This document shows, in pieces, positions 23,248-35,800 of a stretch of DNA of 64,000 nt. The notes under the pieces were generated by a model, which did not search any database, was not told where the DNA came from, and saw nothing but the letters and a program-made list of their open reading frames with translations. Position 1 is the stretch's first letter. Every line of letters begins with the position of its first letter. Location: the NCBI GenBank assembly GCA_947179155.2, contig OX359266.1:19740598-19804597 (forward strand), given 5' to 3'. The DNA is from Hedera helix (lineage: Eukaryota; Streptophyta; Magnoliopsida; Apiales; Araliaceae). The translations under genes and the position numbers were made by a program.

Positions 23248-24509
23248 TGATGAGTGGGTGTTATACCTATGATTTAGGTATTGTTAGGCTTAATTACTTG
23301 CTATCTTTAAGTACTTTTAGTTCTATTTTACTGGTTTTATTGTTTAATTTGCAGAAAACGGCTTCGAGAGGTCAAAACGGGAAAAACAAGCTGTTAAGGG
23401 CATTTCGGTAATTTTGATCAGTGCTTGGCGCCGGGGCGCAGTGACAAGGCAGGAAGATGGCGTCGGGGCGCAGGTCGGCGAATCCAGTTGTCCAAATTAC
23501 GCGTTGAGCAGTTCGAGTCTGGATAGGAAGTCGGTTGTTGCAGTAGAGTCAATGAAGGATTCTAGGACTTCAGGTAGCGAGGAAAGGAACATAATAAAAG
23601 ACATAAACGCAAGGATGAGAGTTACACGGTTTTTAGCTTTCGAGAGGATTTTCCTGAAGCAAAAACGCAGCAGTAAAGGAGAAGAAGCGAGAGAGACTTC
23701 AATAGAGTTTTCTCTAATTCCTTTTCTTTTATCTTCTGAATTTTGATGAATTTTAATATTAGTTTGATTTTGGTTTTCATGATGATGTGTAACTAAATTT
23801 TTCTTTAGGATTGCAATGGAACCGTTGGTTGAACTTTAATTTAATTATCTTAGTTTCAATTACTTGCTCAATTGTTGGATTGGTTGTTATATCTCGTATT
23901 AATTTATAATTGTCTGATCAACAGTTATATGATTTCTTAGATGGAATTGATGAAGAAAATCTAGGAATAGATCTGGGTATAATAACGTGTGACTTTGTTT
24001 ATTTTTCATTGGAAGAGTATTCATGATAGTATATAGGATGTGAATACCTATAGACCACACGTAACATATTGAGAGTTTGATCTTAATGAGTCTGCTTTAA
24101 TGAATTTTGCATAGAATTATAGCATTATAAGTTGGAGTGGATCTTTTTATTAGTTATCGATGGAGATTAGTGAATAGTTAAGTGATCTCAGTTAACAATC
24201 CATATGATTAAGTAATTGGAATTAAGATAAAGACATTATTGTGATTCAACGGGGAAATTGTAATCTTAAAGCCTTTTATTATCTGATAAATCATTCTCAT
24301 TAGTTAGTTAGTTTAAATTCAATTTCAGTTTTAAGTAGATCATAATCTAAGTTTACGAAGTTTAATTAGAATTGAATTAATATAAAATTAATAGTTAGCA
24401 TAATTGTTAGTAATTGTTCCTCGTGGGTTCGACAACCTTCTTTCTACTATATTACTTGATTGACCGCGTATACTTGCGTGTGAACTCTATATATCTAAAT
24501 CGGACAACA
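23248..24509 (+). repeat. Athila 3' LTR
   Basis: 1262 bp, the same length as the 5' LTR, with 18 substitutions counted by eye, mostly transitions. It ends in CA followed by CACGT. Confidence 0.95.
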
Positions 24510-24514
24510 CACGT
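24510..24514. repeat. Athila target-site duplication, right copy (CACGT)
   Basis: Perfect repeat of 12933-12937. Confidence 0.93.
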
Positions 24515-24904
24515 TCAATGAACTTATTCTCTAATAAGTACCTACATACTTATTTTAGTGTCTCTATACAAATTATTATGAGATCAATCATCCTCTTCGT
24601 AAGAGCAAGCATAGTATGTATCAATCTATCCATATCTACTAATCCCCTTTTTAATGATCCAATAATTAGGAATAATTTTAGCTTTAAACTATCTTGAATT
24701 TAGATCTCATTAGCATGATCTTCGTCATGGTTCTAAAAGCATTGCTCGAAAACTATGGGTTTTTCCATTTAATTAATTCAACCAATTAATCATGAATAAA
24801 GAAATACCTAGATACTTTTATTAATAAACGAATAAGATTATAAAGTATATACATATTACAGCAAATGTTATTGACTTGAGGGCATACTATTTTCAGAGGT
24901 TACA
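24515..24904 (-). repeat. Older AT-rich LTR-like repeat, part 2
   Basis: Continues 12256-12937 after Athila is removed. It ends near TTCAGAGGTTACA (minus-strand TGTAACCTCTGAA). No ORF. Confidence 0.4.
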
Positions 24905-25495
24905 GTACTTCACCAAAATGAAGAAAAAAAGGGGAGAAGAGACCAGGTAGACCTTCACAATCATCTGTTGCAACTCCTCCTCCTATTTTTGCACTTCAGG
25001 CAATTCCTCTAAGTCAACCCTCGCATAAAGCTTCTAGTTCATCGAGTGGAGTAATTCCCATCTATAAAGGCTCCCTACAATCAATGACTCCATATATGAC
25101 AATCAAAATCTGCAAGGGGTGCACATTGCAAGAGAAGAGCATATCCAACTTTCTTTCGAGCCTAGAGAATTTGAACAAGAAATGAGATAAAGAAAGGAAA
25201 AAGGAACAAAACTCTATGACATAAAGAGAGAATAAGAAAGGAGGAACCCTATAAGGAATCGTCTAACTAAGCGTATAAGAAATTAATAGTAGATTAATAT
25301 ATTTTTTATTCTTTTGTAAATTTCTTGTAATTTTCTTTTATTCTTTCTGTAAACCATTATTTAAGTCATAAATAAAATTCATTATTTCCTTAGACAATAC
25401 AGTTACTCCCTTTATATTAAGTCACATTTAAATTTATGTATTGTATTGCATATTTAGAAATTGATGATTGTTGAACCTACTTATTTTGTCATTAT
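24905..25495. other. Spacer, no gene recognised
   Basis: A short C/T-rich stretch (24960-25060) lies in AT-rich sequence. I see no coding region or repeat I can name. Confidence 0.4.
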
Positions 25496-25831
25496 CAAAT
25501 ATGGGGAGATTGTTAGTTCCTTCATTATGTGGTTCCTTTATTTGATTTAATGATGGTTATAATTAATGTATATTTGTAAAAACAAGTAATTTTTGTAAAA
25601 TCCTTACCAAAGTATTATGTAAATTGACTTAGTTAGGAATCCAATTTGTTAAGTTGACTCAAATCGTAGAGTATAGGAATGTAATATTTGTAATAGCTAA
25701 TTTGTCCAAGGCTAGAAAGATTTTTCGTAGAACAGAAGACAAAGTCACTCTAAGATCGCAGAGTTACCTGAAGTTATTCCAAGAATGTAGAGCAAACATC
25801 AGTTCGTAGAGCTAGAATCACAGAGGCATTG
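25496..25831 (+). repeat. Copia-like polypurine tract and LTR start, degraded
   Basis: ATCAAATATGGGGAGAT followed by TGTTAGTTCC at 25510 is the arrangement seen before the 3' LTR of SIRE/Maximus-type copia elements. The sequence downstream carries repeated CGTAGAGT-like strings. No pol domain remains nearby. Confidence 0.45.
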
Positions 25832-26240
25832 CATTCCTAGAGTAAAAACAATAGTAAAGTCGAAGTTACTCTACTATCTGAGGATCAAATCTACGATTTG
25901 CTCAGTATAAGCCAAAATTGAAAAGTGCAGTATTCTAACAACTCGGTGGCAAATTATGACAAGGGTTATAAATCTTAAACACATGCACCTCAAGATTAAT
26001 TTTCATATGTATTTACGATAAAGATAAGACAACAAATGCTCTGTCTTACAGCTATATTTGCAATGACAAATGACACGAGTCTGTTACTATACTAAACATA
26101 GTATTGAAGAAAGACACCTAAGATGGTCCAAAAATACAACAATTTGCAGTCCAAAAATTAAATTTTGACAAGTGTCCTAGATAGAATAGAGTAACGATAA
26201 CAATCTAACAAGCAAATCTCAATATGACATTATAAAAGGA
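25832..26240 (+). repeat. Repeat unit X-Y, first copy
   Basis: X (25832-25984) and Y (about 25988-26240) recur in the same order as X2 (26251-26400) and Y2 (27795-28045). X contains AAAGTCGAAGTTACTCTAC and Y contains GTATTGAAGAAAGACA. Copies differ at many positions, so the duplication is old. Probably part of a copia LTR. Confidence 0.65.
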
Positions 26241-26250
26241 TTGCTACTAC

Positions 26251-26400
26251 ATTCGTAGAGTAAACCAAAAGTAAAGTCGAAGTTACTCTACTATCTGAGG
26301 ATCAACTCCACGATTTCGCTCACCAGAAACCAAAATCATAGAGTGTAGTATTCTAACAAGTCAGTGGTAGATTATGACAGGGGTTATAAATCTTAAACAT
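26251..26400 (+). repeat. Repeat unit X, second copy (X2)
   Basis: Aligns with 25832-25984 through TAAAGTCGAAGTTACTCTAC, CTGAGGATCAA and GGGTTATAAATCTTAAACA. It is cut from its partner Y2 by an insertion. Confidence 0.65.
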
Positions 26401-27794
26401 GTTAATTTATGTGCATTTGATTTTAATGATAACAATATGCTTTCTATGGAGTTGTTTTGAATTAGCAAGTTTGGGCTATATCTATTGCTACCAAAAGTGA
26501 ACTGATTCAAAATCATCTTGCCATATATATGATAATTTTGTGGAGGCCCAACTTGGATATAAAGCTTTATAGAGTTGCTTATTGGACTAGGTCTTTATGA
26601 AATCACTTAGGGATTAATGTAAGACTTTCTAGCCCAAAGATTTTTTACAAGGCATTATTTAATTGCTATAAATCTATTTTTTAATAAAACTTAACATGGA
26701 TTAAAATACTAAAATTTTGGAAATAGAATAAGTCTAATAACTAATTTGTTTAGGACTCTATCAGCTTAATCATATCAAATCTGTTTGATGATATTTTTTC
26801 TTTTAATTAAGTTTTCATACTATTTTATTTTGAAATTCAAAATCTTTTGAAAGACTGATATGGAAAATTATCCTGTCAATTTGTGGGAACCATGTCACGC
26901 TGCTGAAATTCTATTCTATTCAAACCGTCATATGAGCATTAGCATTATTGTTAACAATTCATTCTAGCCATTAGAACAAATAGTATATATATATATAAGC
27001 TTACAGGCAATAATCATTCTTATATAAAAAGAACTTTCAAAGAAATTTTCCAGCAATCTATTGTGCCTTGTTCTTAATTTTTTTTGTTGGAAAATTATAA
27101 CTATATTGTAATTATATTCCTTCTTATTTAAACTTGTATTCAAGTCGAGTTTGGGTTGGTTGATCCAGTAGTGGATAGAGTGGTACAAAGTAAGTTCTAA
27201 AGGTTACAGTGGTACAAGAGTTACAGAGGTACGAAACAGTTGCAGTCGTACAAAGGGGGCAGTCGTGTGCATCAAAGATTAAAGCTTATTTGTACATCGT
27301 GTTTGTAATTGATTAAATAATATATTAATAAAAGAGTCTCCAATACAAATTGGTATTGAACATGGATTAGGCCATTAGAATAGAGGTTAGGGGTCAAACC
27401 ACGTAAAAATCTTGGTGTGTTTATTATTCTGTCATTTTAGTTTTATTTAGGACTACATTATCTTAATCATAGATCTGCATACCTAGCCTTGTTAAAACTT
27501 TAGTAAGTTAACATGAATTAATAGTAAGTTTCTAAAGTAGACAGCAAAGCAGACAGATTATACATGTCTGGATTATAAGTAAAGTAGAACAGTATCCAAA
27601 GCAAATATAGTATACATGTTTGAATTATAACTAAAGAAGAACAAAACTTAAAGCAGACACCAAAGCAGACAAGTCTTACCTGTCTGGATTCATTTTGTTA
27701 CAAAAAAAATTAAATTGTCATTGATAATTGTTTTAAACCTAAATACATATTCAACCCCCCCCCCCCCCCCCTTTTCTAGGTGTGCACATATATA
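26401..27794 (+). mobile_element. 1.4-kb insertion, possibly a copia solo LTR
   Basis: Separates X2 from Y2, whereas X1 and Y1 are adjacent. It begins at or just before TGTTAATTTATGTGC (TG at 26400), has TTTTAATGATAACAA near the start, and ends with a 17-C run and TTTTCTAGGTGTGCA. These features resemble SIRE-type copia LTRs. No clear target duplication. No coding sequence. Confidence 0.5.
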
Positions 27795-28045
27795 ACCTTA
27801 AGATTAATTTCATGTGTATTTGCGATAAAGACAAGACAACAAAATCTCTATCTAACAACTATATTTGTAAGGACAAATGACATGTGTGTATTACTACATT
27901 AAATACAGTATTGAAGAAAGACATAAGCTGGTCCAAAAAGACAACAATTTGAAGTCAAAATTTTGAATTTTGACAAATGTCTTAGACAAAATGGAGTAAC
28001 GATAACAATTCACGGGCAAATCCCAAGAAGACATTATAAAATGAT
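27795..28045 (+). repeat. Repeat unit Y, second copy (Y2)
   Basis: Aligns with 25988-26240 over about 250 bp: AAGATTAATTT, ATAAAGACAAGACAACAAA, CAGTATTGAAGAAAGACA, GAGTAACGATAACAAT, GACATTATAAAA. Confidence 0.65.
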
Positions 28046-29170
28046 CAATACATCAAACATCAAATACTAAATAGAAAAATTAATCAAGAAAAAATGTGCT
28101 GAAAGTTTAAGTTTCCAAAGCTCCACTCTACGAAAGTGCTGAATGCCAAGATGCATGAAGAATGACCCCAAGAAAGCAAATTTTGCCCAAGCATGCATAT
28201 TAATGCATATAACTAACTTGTCACTAGAGGCACTAACAACAATGAATAATTAAATAGAGGGCACTGCAGTAATTTCTTGGGCCGCCAAAAAGAATAGGCA
28301 TGCCGTTACTCCTTATAGCATCAGGGTTGAAGTCCAATTCAATCTCAGCCCTTGGATATCATGATGAGCGACCATAGATGCGGTTGCTATAATAGTACTT
28401 CTAGCAAGCAGTTGCTACGAATGGGGACCTTATATATATATATATATATATATAAACCTTACCTTAATTTTTCTTCAGACCACTATCGTTAACGAAAAAA
28501 ACTCTTACACAACTACTATCATAGCTTCTTGCACAATACATCAATCATGAACATCCAATTATCAAAAAAATTAGATATTTGGTGATTTGTTACATAATTA
28601 TTTTGCACAATTCTTTTAAAATTATAGCTCAATTACTGTGTCTTTTTTTTTTTTTTATGAATGAGGTAGCTTACATGCTATAGTAATTTAAGTGCTAAGG
28701 AGGTCGTGCGGATTATTCATCTTTTGTATTTTAACATTGAAACATCAATAGTTTTGAATGGTTTTAAAGTGAGTAATTCATCAACAATTTTTATTTCAAC
28801 CGTAATAAATTTTGGTCATATCTAAAATTTCTAAGGAATCAAAATATCTTTTTTTTAGTAAATTTTAGGAAAGGAATATATTGTATATTTAAAATAAATT
28901 TTTTTATTGTTTTCTAGGAAAAAAATTAAACCTAATTATTTTTTTCATCCTTTATTCAATTTAAAATTTTTTTATCTATATTCTTATATCATAATTATGT
29001 TTTTATCATTATCTCTTATTTTCATATAATTTTTAATTTATTTAGTGTGTTGTAAAATTCATATTATTATTAATTATATTAATATTTTTTTATTATTAAA
29101 TTATGTAAGTATAACTATTTGAATTTAAATATAATTTAATATTACATAAGTAGATGAATATATAAATAAA
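28046..29170. other. AT-rich spacer
   Basis: No gene or RNA recognised. It includes a (TA) tract at 28430-28454 and long A/T-rich stretches up to the target duplication of the next element. Confidence 0.5.
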
Positions 29171-29175
29171 TGAAT
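29171..29175. repeat. Target-site duplication TGAAT, left copy
   Basis: TGAAT precedes the LTR at 29176 and follows the other LTR at 38684-38688. Confidence 0.9.
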
Positions 29176-29563
29176 TGTTGACGCCTGATTCTGTCGGGCA
29201 GTCCTGTTGGCCGTCCTGTAAGAATACCTGCACAAAAGTCCAAACGGCTTGGGCCGTTTTTGGACTCGTCCGGTGTGAGTGTTAGTGAAGGTCTCAGAAA
29301 AGTCAACAATGGAGGTTCGAGTATCTAGTATTGCAAAATAATGCGTTATCCGTCTCTCCATTATCAACTAAATAGTTATACTGCATACCTGAATAACGGT
29401 TACCTAGTGTAACGGTTTTGTCCATTACACTAGGTAGTTATGTCCAGTTTATCTTCCACCCACGTGTTGTAAGCCCAATAGGAAAGCTACCATGATGACG
29501 GTCTATTGGGCTTAGCCCAATGTGAATTCCCGGATCAGGCCTGGTTAAATATACATCCTAACA
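29176..29563 (-). repeat. 3' LTR of the minus-strand Tat element
   Basis: 388 bp, TGTTGACGCC…ATCCTAACA as read on plus. It contains a G-box CACGTG near 29461 and a hairpin-capable AAACGGCTTGGGCCGTTT. It lacks the 43-bp duplication found in the other LTR. Confidence 0.92.
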
Positions 29564-30225
29564 TTGTCCCTCACTCCTCTAGTATATGGATGTGCTGGGG
29601 GAGTAGAATGAAACACTCCGAAGAGAAAAACCTCCATTGGGAGCCCGGGGGCAAAAGTCCGATGGGAAGTGTCATTCGGGAACCCGGAGATATCAAACCG
29701 AAGATAAAAGCTCTATCGGGAGCCCGGAGGCATCAGACCAATGGGAAAGCTTGTGGATAAGGGCTTGGGCCTTTATAATTAGGGTTTCAAGCTTTGGGCC
29801 CTTGTGTAACAATCAAGCCCAAACCTTTATTTGTCAACCCAACGGATCCGGCCCAAGGCTTACATAGACGTTTCGTTTGCAACTCAATTTTGAATTTCGA
29901 AATCCGTGTCCAAATAGCTGGCAAAGCTTACGCGGGAAGGAGTATTTATTACGCTGCAGTAAATACTGCGAATGTGCCCCATCTGTCAGATCGTTTCCAT
30001 CTGAACCATTGTAATGCTTTAGACAAGATAAAAAGGATCAACTTAAGTGTATCGTCGTTTTTACCAGAGGTAGCTATCACGAAAGAAAGGACGTTTGAGA
30101 GAGAAAAATTCCATTCCCAGCCCAGATTCTATCATTCCTGCTCTGCTATCTTCCGATCGATATTCAACCAATCCTCCTTATCAAAGTCAAGTAAGTTCTT
30201 TACCCCTTTTCTTTAATACCCCATA
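29564..30225 (+). other. PPT and leader of the antisense gene
   Basis: On minus, AGAGGAGTGAGGGACAA (29564-29580) lies directly before the LTR and is a good polypurine tract. From 29637 to about 29755 three degenerate units containing CGGGAGCCCGGAGGC or a variant occur. The rest is 5' leader for the plus-strand antisense gene. No credible ORF. Confidence 0.6.
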
Positions 30226-32462
30226 ATGGCTAGAAGTACCCAAGATACGAGGGCTCAAGCTTCGTCTTCCCGGGTTGAAGATGAAGTTACTGTTGCCGAA
30301 ACGGGGATCCCAGAGGGCCAACCATGGAAACCCGTGGTAATCACCAGGATAAGAGATGTAGAGGAGTACAATAGGAAGAAGTATTTTAATATCCAGTATA
30401 GAGTAGCCAACATCCCTTTTTCAATCCAGAACCAATACTTCGATTTAGCCCACACAGAATTCTATATCCCTAAAACATATGAAATCAAAAGGCCTGGGGC
30501 TGGGGAGATGATGTACTACCAACTCGAGGATGGATGGATCCCAATCCATAGGCAAACGCTGATATATGGGGTCTGATTCCCTTTTCGCCCCTTCGTATTG
30601 GAGTTACTGCATACGACAGGGCTCAGTCTGAACCAACTATCCCCCAATTCTTTCATCTATATAAATAGTTTTATTGCCTTCTGTTCTTCTGAGTCGACCC
30701 TCCCAGCCATAGATTTCTTTTTTCAATTCTTTTCTATCACTAATAATAAGGAAAAGGGGTTTTACACGGTAATAAAGACCCCGGGAAGGGATACCTTAAT
30801 GGAGACCCCCTCAAGTAACAAAGGGTGGCACGGGGATTGGTTTTTCATCAAGGGTCCGGACACTGAGATGGTCGGACCTTGGTCAGACCCGAACAAAGAC
30901 CAGTTAAATCCGAAGAAAATCTCTTGGGCAAGGTTAGAAGAGTTCGAGGTCTTATATTCCAAGAGACCATCTGTGAAGTGGGATCGGAATCTCCTTAACG
31001 ACCAAGACTGGTTGTATTCTTTTGGCTGTAATTCTTTTTCTGTGCTTGCTCCTTCGTTCTAAAACCCTTTTAATATGCTTACCCTTTTTTTTTTCAATTG
31101 TATTGCAGTGGCTAATCAAGGTAAACATCCTACCAATGAAGCCATTTTGGAGGCAGTTGGGGCCTCGAGGACCAAGATGAGTGCCGCCAATAAACTAAAG
31201 GCGAGCCGAAGCTTGAGGGCTGCAAAGCCCAAGGACTCCACCCAGGCCACTGCCAATCCCGAGATGGCCACAGGATCTTCTCAGGTGGGTGATATTATCA
31301 AGCCCACCGAAGGAGAGAAGTCTGCTGCCGAAGACTCGGGGGCCGGCAGACCGAAAATAAAGAGGAGAAGACTGGTTCTAACATCAGTTCTGGAGGCAAG
31401 AACCAAGCAAACTTCTGCTCCTCAAGGGAGCTCATCTACTCCTCCCGCCGAGCAAAGCGTCACCAGGCATTCAGAGGAATGCCTTGCTCCCCCTCCTCAG
31501 AATAAAGGGAAAAGACCCGCTGAAGGTCAAGATCCCCCAAACATCCAAGGCGGGCCGATGGATCCCCCAATGCCGACTGGGGGTTCAAGACCCGAGGAGG
31601 GGATCAATATGCATGCCTTGGGTTCCTCGATGATCCCGTTTGCCGAAGATGGTACCGAGGGGGCCGATCTGAAGACGCTTATGGAGATGTTGTTCTCCTG
31701 CCATGCAAAGGTAAGGATCTGCTTGCAAAATTTTCTTATTTGAATTGGTTAACTTTTTGACTCATTCATCGCTCAACCGTTTCTTTTCACGGAAATGCAA
31801 TTCTCCTGAGAGTTTTTGATGAGCAGAAGGTTCTAGAGAGAAGAGCCAAGGAAAGCACCAAAGGGCATGCTGAGGCTCTGAAGAACCACCAGAAGACCAA
31901 AGACCAGCTTAAGATCATGCATGACTCCTTCCAAATCATGAAACAGGAGTATGAATTGGCCCGGGAGGCTCGTCTGGAGAAAGACAAGGAGATCGATCGC
32001 CTGAAGGCCCGGGTGATCGATCTGGAGAAGGCGAATGCCCATGCTATGGATTTGGTGCAGGCCAAAGAGCTCAAGAAAATCCAACTTGAGAACAACAAGA
32101 ACGAGCTCGAAGCCCAAATCCAAAGTCAAAAGATTCTCCTGACCCAATCGGAGAACATCATCCAACTTCAGACTGATCAGATGAAGAATCTTAAAGACAA
32201 CGTTGAACTGATCGTTGAAGGTTGGGGTGCCAAAGAAGCCGATTGGTTGAAAGGACCGATTGCCTCTGCTTCCCCAAGCGTTTTAATACCCGAACTCAAA
32301 CAGAAGGTGATAGATGAGTACAAAGCGTCGGATGTTTTCCAGGCTGACATCTTGGCCTCTGTTGTGAATGAATTCAGCGAGGGGTTTGAATATGCTCGGG
32401 AGCTTGCCAAGGAGAAGGGTCATGATCCCGATCAGCTGGGAATTGTATTTCCCGAGGATTGA
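30226..32462 (+). pseudogene. Antisense three-exon gene (putative gypsy-type transposon domain + coiled coil)
   Basis: Exons 30226-31027, 31109-31710 and 31827-32462. Introns are 81 bp (GTAATT…TTGCAG) and 116 bp (GTAAGG…GAGCAG). The phases fit exactly: TTTGGCT joins TGGCT to give FG-LANQGKH, and the second junction is phase 0. The spliced frame is 680 codons with a single TGA at 30574. Exon 1 contains FPFRPFVLELLHTTGLSLNQ, a hallmark of the putative-gypsy-type-transposon domain. Exon 2 is low complexity and basic (RPKIKRRRLVL). Exon 3 is a long coiled coil (EKDKEIDRLKARVIDLEKAN) ending FEYARELAKEKGHDPDQL. Start ATG encodes MARSTQDTRAQ. It lies antisense to the element, tail-to-tail with pol. 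Function unknown; one nonsense change separates it from an open frame. Confidence 0.8.
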
Positions 32463-32817
32463 AATGTATAGATTTTTGTTTGTTTATTTTTTTTATTTTG
32501 TAACCCTTCGGCCAATTAATCAATACAATTTATCTTTTCTCATGAGTTTTAATCTATCATCTGTATGTACAACTGTTTACTTATACTGCTTCGCCCCCCA
32601 CTAGCCTGATTGGATATAAATCCAATAAGGCTAGGAAATGAATTTTAAAGTGTGTATCAAAATAGTAATACAAGAATCAGATGATAAGAAACATTCTCAT
32701 TAATATCGAAAAGATAATAAGTTATCGGCTAAAAAGATAGCCACAAAATTTCACTAATTACAAAAGTCTATCGGTTTCAATGATAACCTCAAAATTTGAC
32801 TTAGTACAAAGTGTGAA
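32463..32817. other. Convergent 3' spacer
   Basis: 355 bp between the ends of the antisense gene and pol. No ORF. T-rich start and A-rich segments could serve both transcripts as 3' ends. Confidence 0.5.
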
Positions 32818-35800
32818 CTAATGATAATACCTACGAAGCCGAAAAGCATGCCAAGTATTTGGAATATTTTTTCCATCCATGCCCTGAAGCTTGTAAGTTC
32901 CAGCCCTCAATACTTCGATTACTAAGTATGGACCTTCCCATGTTGGCATCAGTTTGCCAGTTTCCCGAGGTGTGGACATTTTTGTTGAAGTGCCCACATT
33001 GAATGACCTACTTTTGACATTTTTGTTGAAGTGCCGAGCAGTTCGTTGTTGATAAGTAGCCAATCTGAGGACCACTGAATCACGTTCCTCTTCTAATAAG
33101 TCGAGGTTTACCCGAAGTCCTTCGCTATTGAGTACTTCATCAAAGTTTAAGACCCTTGGTGAAGGTACCCCGATCTCAATAGGTATTAAGGCTTCGGAAC
33201 CATAGGCCATCTTAAAGGGCGTCTCCCCAGTAGTAGTCCGAGGAGTTGTTCGGTAGGCCCAAAGAACGTGCAAAAGCTCCTCGGGCCAGGCACCCTTCGC
33301 ATCTTCCAATCTTCTTTTTATACCATGAAGAAGTGTCCTGTTAGTAACTTCTACTTGTCCATTGGCCTGTGGATGGGCTACCGAAGTCCGACGATGCTGA
33401 ATGTTAAGCTCCATTAAGAACCCTTCGAACGTTTTGCCGACAAACTGAAGCCCGTTGTCGGAAACCAGAATCATCGGGATTCCGAACCGGTAGACTACTT
33501 GTTCTTTAAAGAATTGGAGACATGTATGCTCGGTGATCTTGGCAAGTGGTTTGGCTTCTACCCACTTGGTGAAATAATCGATGGCGACGATGACAAATTT
33601 GACCTGTCCCTTACCCTGTGGAAGAGGACCCAGTATATCTATTCCCCATACAGAAAAGGGTATCGGAGAAAGTATCGAGGATAATTCTTCGGGAGGTTGG
33701 TGTGGGACGGATGCAAATATTTGGCACTTATGACATTTTTTGACAAAGTCTTTGGCATCTTCAAGAATGGTCGGCCAAAAATATCCTTGTCGCAAAATTT
33801 TATGGGCAAGTGCTTTTGCTCCCTCATGATCCCCGCAGATTCCTTCGTGAACTTCCCGAAGTGCGTAATCGGATTCTCTGGGGTCGAGACATCGGAGCAA
33901 TGGGGAAGAATAGGATCTTCGGTACAGATGGTCATTGAGGATACAGTACTTGGTGGATTTGTACTTTATTCTTCTGGCCATGGATTTGTCTTCGGGCAAT
34001 TCCCCATTCAAAAGGAATTTAAAGATAGGGGTCATCCATGAATCCGCCTGTTCAATATCCAACACTGTCTGAACCAAGGAGCTCGGATGTTGGAGATTTT
34101 ATAAGTATACTGCCCCATCTAATTCCTCTTGATCGGTGGTTGCCAATTTGGAAAGAGCATCGGCCATGGCATTTTCGAATCTGACCACGCCTAATATCTG
34201 ATATCTCGGGAAAAATGTTAATAAGGACCGAACCAGATGGAGATAGGCCTGTAAATAAACTTCCTTTGCTTCGTATTCCCTCAACACTTGTTTCACAACT
34301 AGTTGGGAGTCGCTGTATATTGTCAAGCTCTTTACTTCCAGACTTCGAGCCAATTTCAATCCTGCCACTAATGCTTCGTATTCAGCTATGTTGTTAGTGG
34401 CTATGAATCCAAACCGGATAGATTGCTGCACTTTGAAGCCTTTCGGAGAAGTGAGGATTACCCCAGCACCGTTTCTTGCCCCGGCACAGGATCCATCAAC
34501 ATACAAAGTCCATACAGTCTCCTCGGGGTTTATTGTCACTTCCTCGTTCTCGGGTTCTACTTCTTTGGCATCTTGGGGGAATGAGCATTCGATGATGAAA
34601 TTAATGAGGGCCTGAGATTTTATAGCCATCCGAGGACGAAATTCGATGTTAAATTGACTTAGCTCAATTGCCCATGCTGCCAACCTTCCCGAAGACTCTG
34701 GTCTGTAAAGAACTTTCCGTAACGGTTGGTCCGTGAGGACGACGATAGTCCGCCCCTGGAAGTAATGTCTCAATTTTCGACTGGAGATAATCAGTGCGTA
34801 AGCCAACTTCTCTAAATTGGGGTATCTGGTTTCAGCGTCCCGAAGAGCATGGCTTACGTAGTAGACTGGCTTTTGTCCTTATGAATCTTCCCTGATCAAA
34901 GCTGACCCGACTGCCAAGGATGTGGCAGACAAGTATATTTGTATATCCTCCTCGGGCAGTGCCTTGCTTAATATCGGAGGGAAAGAGATATATCTTTTGA
35001 TTTGCTCAAAAGCCCCTTGGCAGTCTTCAGTCCATTGGAACGTTTTCTGATTCTGGGCTCCCTTCAAAGTCCCGAAGAATGGGAGGCATTTCTCGGCTAG
35101 TCGTGCCACAAATCGCCGAAGAGCTGTCAGCCTCCCGGTCAGCCGTTGAATTTCTTTGAAGTTCTTCGGAGGTTGCATTTCAAGAATAGCCGATATCTTT
35201 TCGGGATTTGCCTCAATCCCTCTTCGGCTGACCATATATCCCAAGAATTTGCCTGACCCGAGGCCAAATGTGCATTTAGTTGGGTTGAGTCTCATGTTGT
35301 GTGTTCTGACATTCTCAAAGCATTTTTTCAAGTCGGATAAATGATCATCCTCCTTCATGCTTCGAACGATCATGTCGTCGACATAAACTTCCATGTTCCT
35401 CCCAAACTGGCTGCTGAACACTTTATTCATCATTCTCTGATAAGTAGCCCCCGCGTTGATTAACCCGAAGGACATGACTTTGTAAGCATAGATGGCTCGG
35501 TGGGTGATGAAAGCCGTCTTCGGTACATCGCTTTCAAGCATGGCGATTTGATTATATCCCGAGAAGGCATCCAAGAAGCTCATTATGGTATGTCCCGAGG
35601 TGGAGTCGATCAATTGGTCTATGCTCGGGAGAGGATAATAGTCTTTCGGACATGCTTTATTGAGATCTGTGTATTCCACGCACATCCTCCACTTCCCATT
35701 GTGTTTTTTGACCAACACCACGTTGGCGAGCCATTCAGGATAATGGATTTCAAAGATGAAGTCAGCAGCCAGAAGTTTATCAATTTCATCATAAATTACC

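Larger units (their letters stand above)
12938..24509 (+). mobile_element. Complete Athila-type Ty3/gypsy retrotransposon
   Basis: 11,572 bp, with 1262-bp LTRs at both ends, a tRNA-Asp PBS, a gag-pol frame, a third ORF and a GTTTGGGGGT polypurine tract. The flanking 5-bp duplication is perfect. The PBS, the DLGAS protease, the FMDD reverse transcriptase and an extra ORF between pol and the 3' LTR identify Athila. Its genes carry only four premature stops, with no visible frameshift, consistent with a fairly recent insertion. Confidence 0.95.

Noticed and set aside
27755..27771. C17 run considered as part of a CRISPR-like or regulatory array
   Set aside because: A poly-C before TTCTAGGTG is a common feature of copia LTR ends; no repeat-spacer structure.
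29506..29867. Overlapping short open frames before the Tat antisense gene
   Set aside because: They cover the PPT, LTR edge and the CGGGAGCCCGG units; composition is that of a leader, not a protein.
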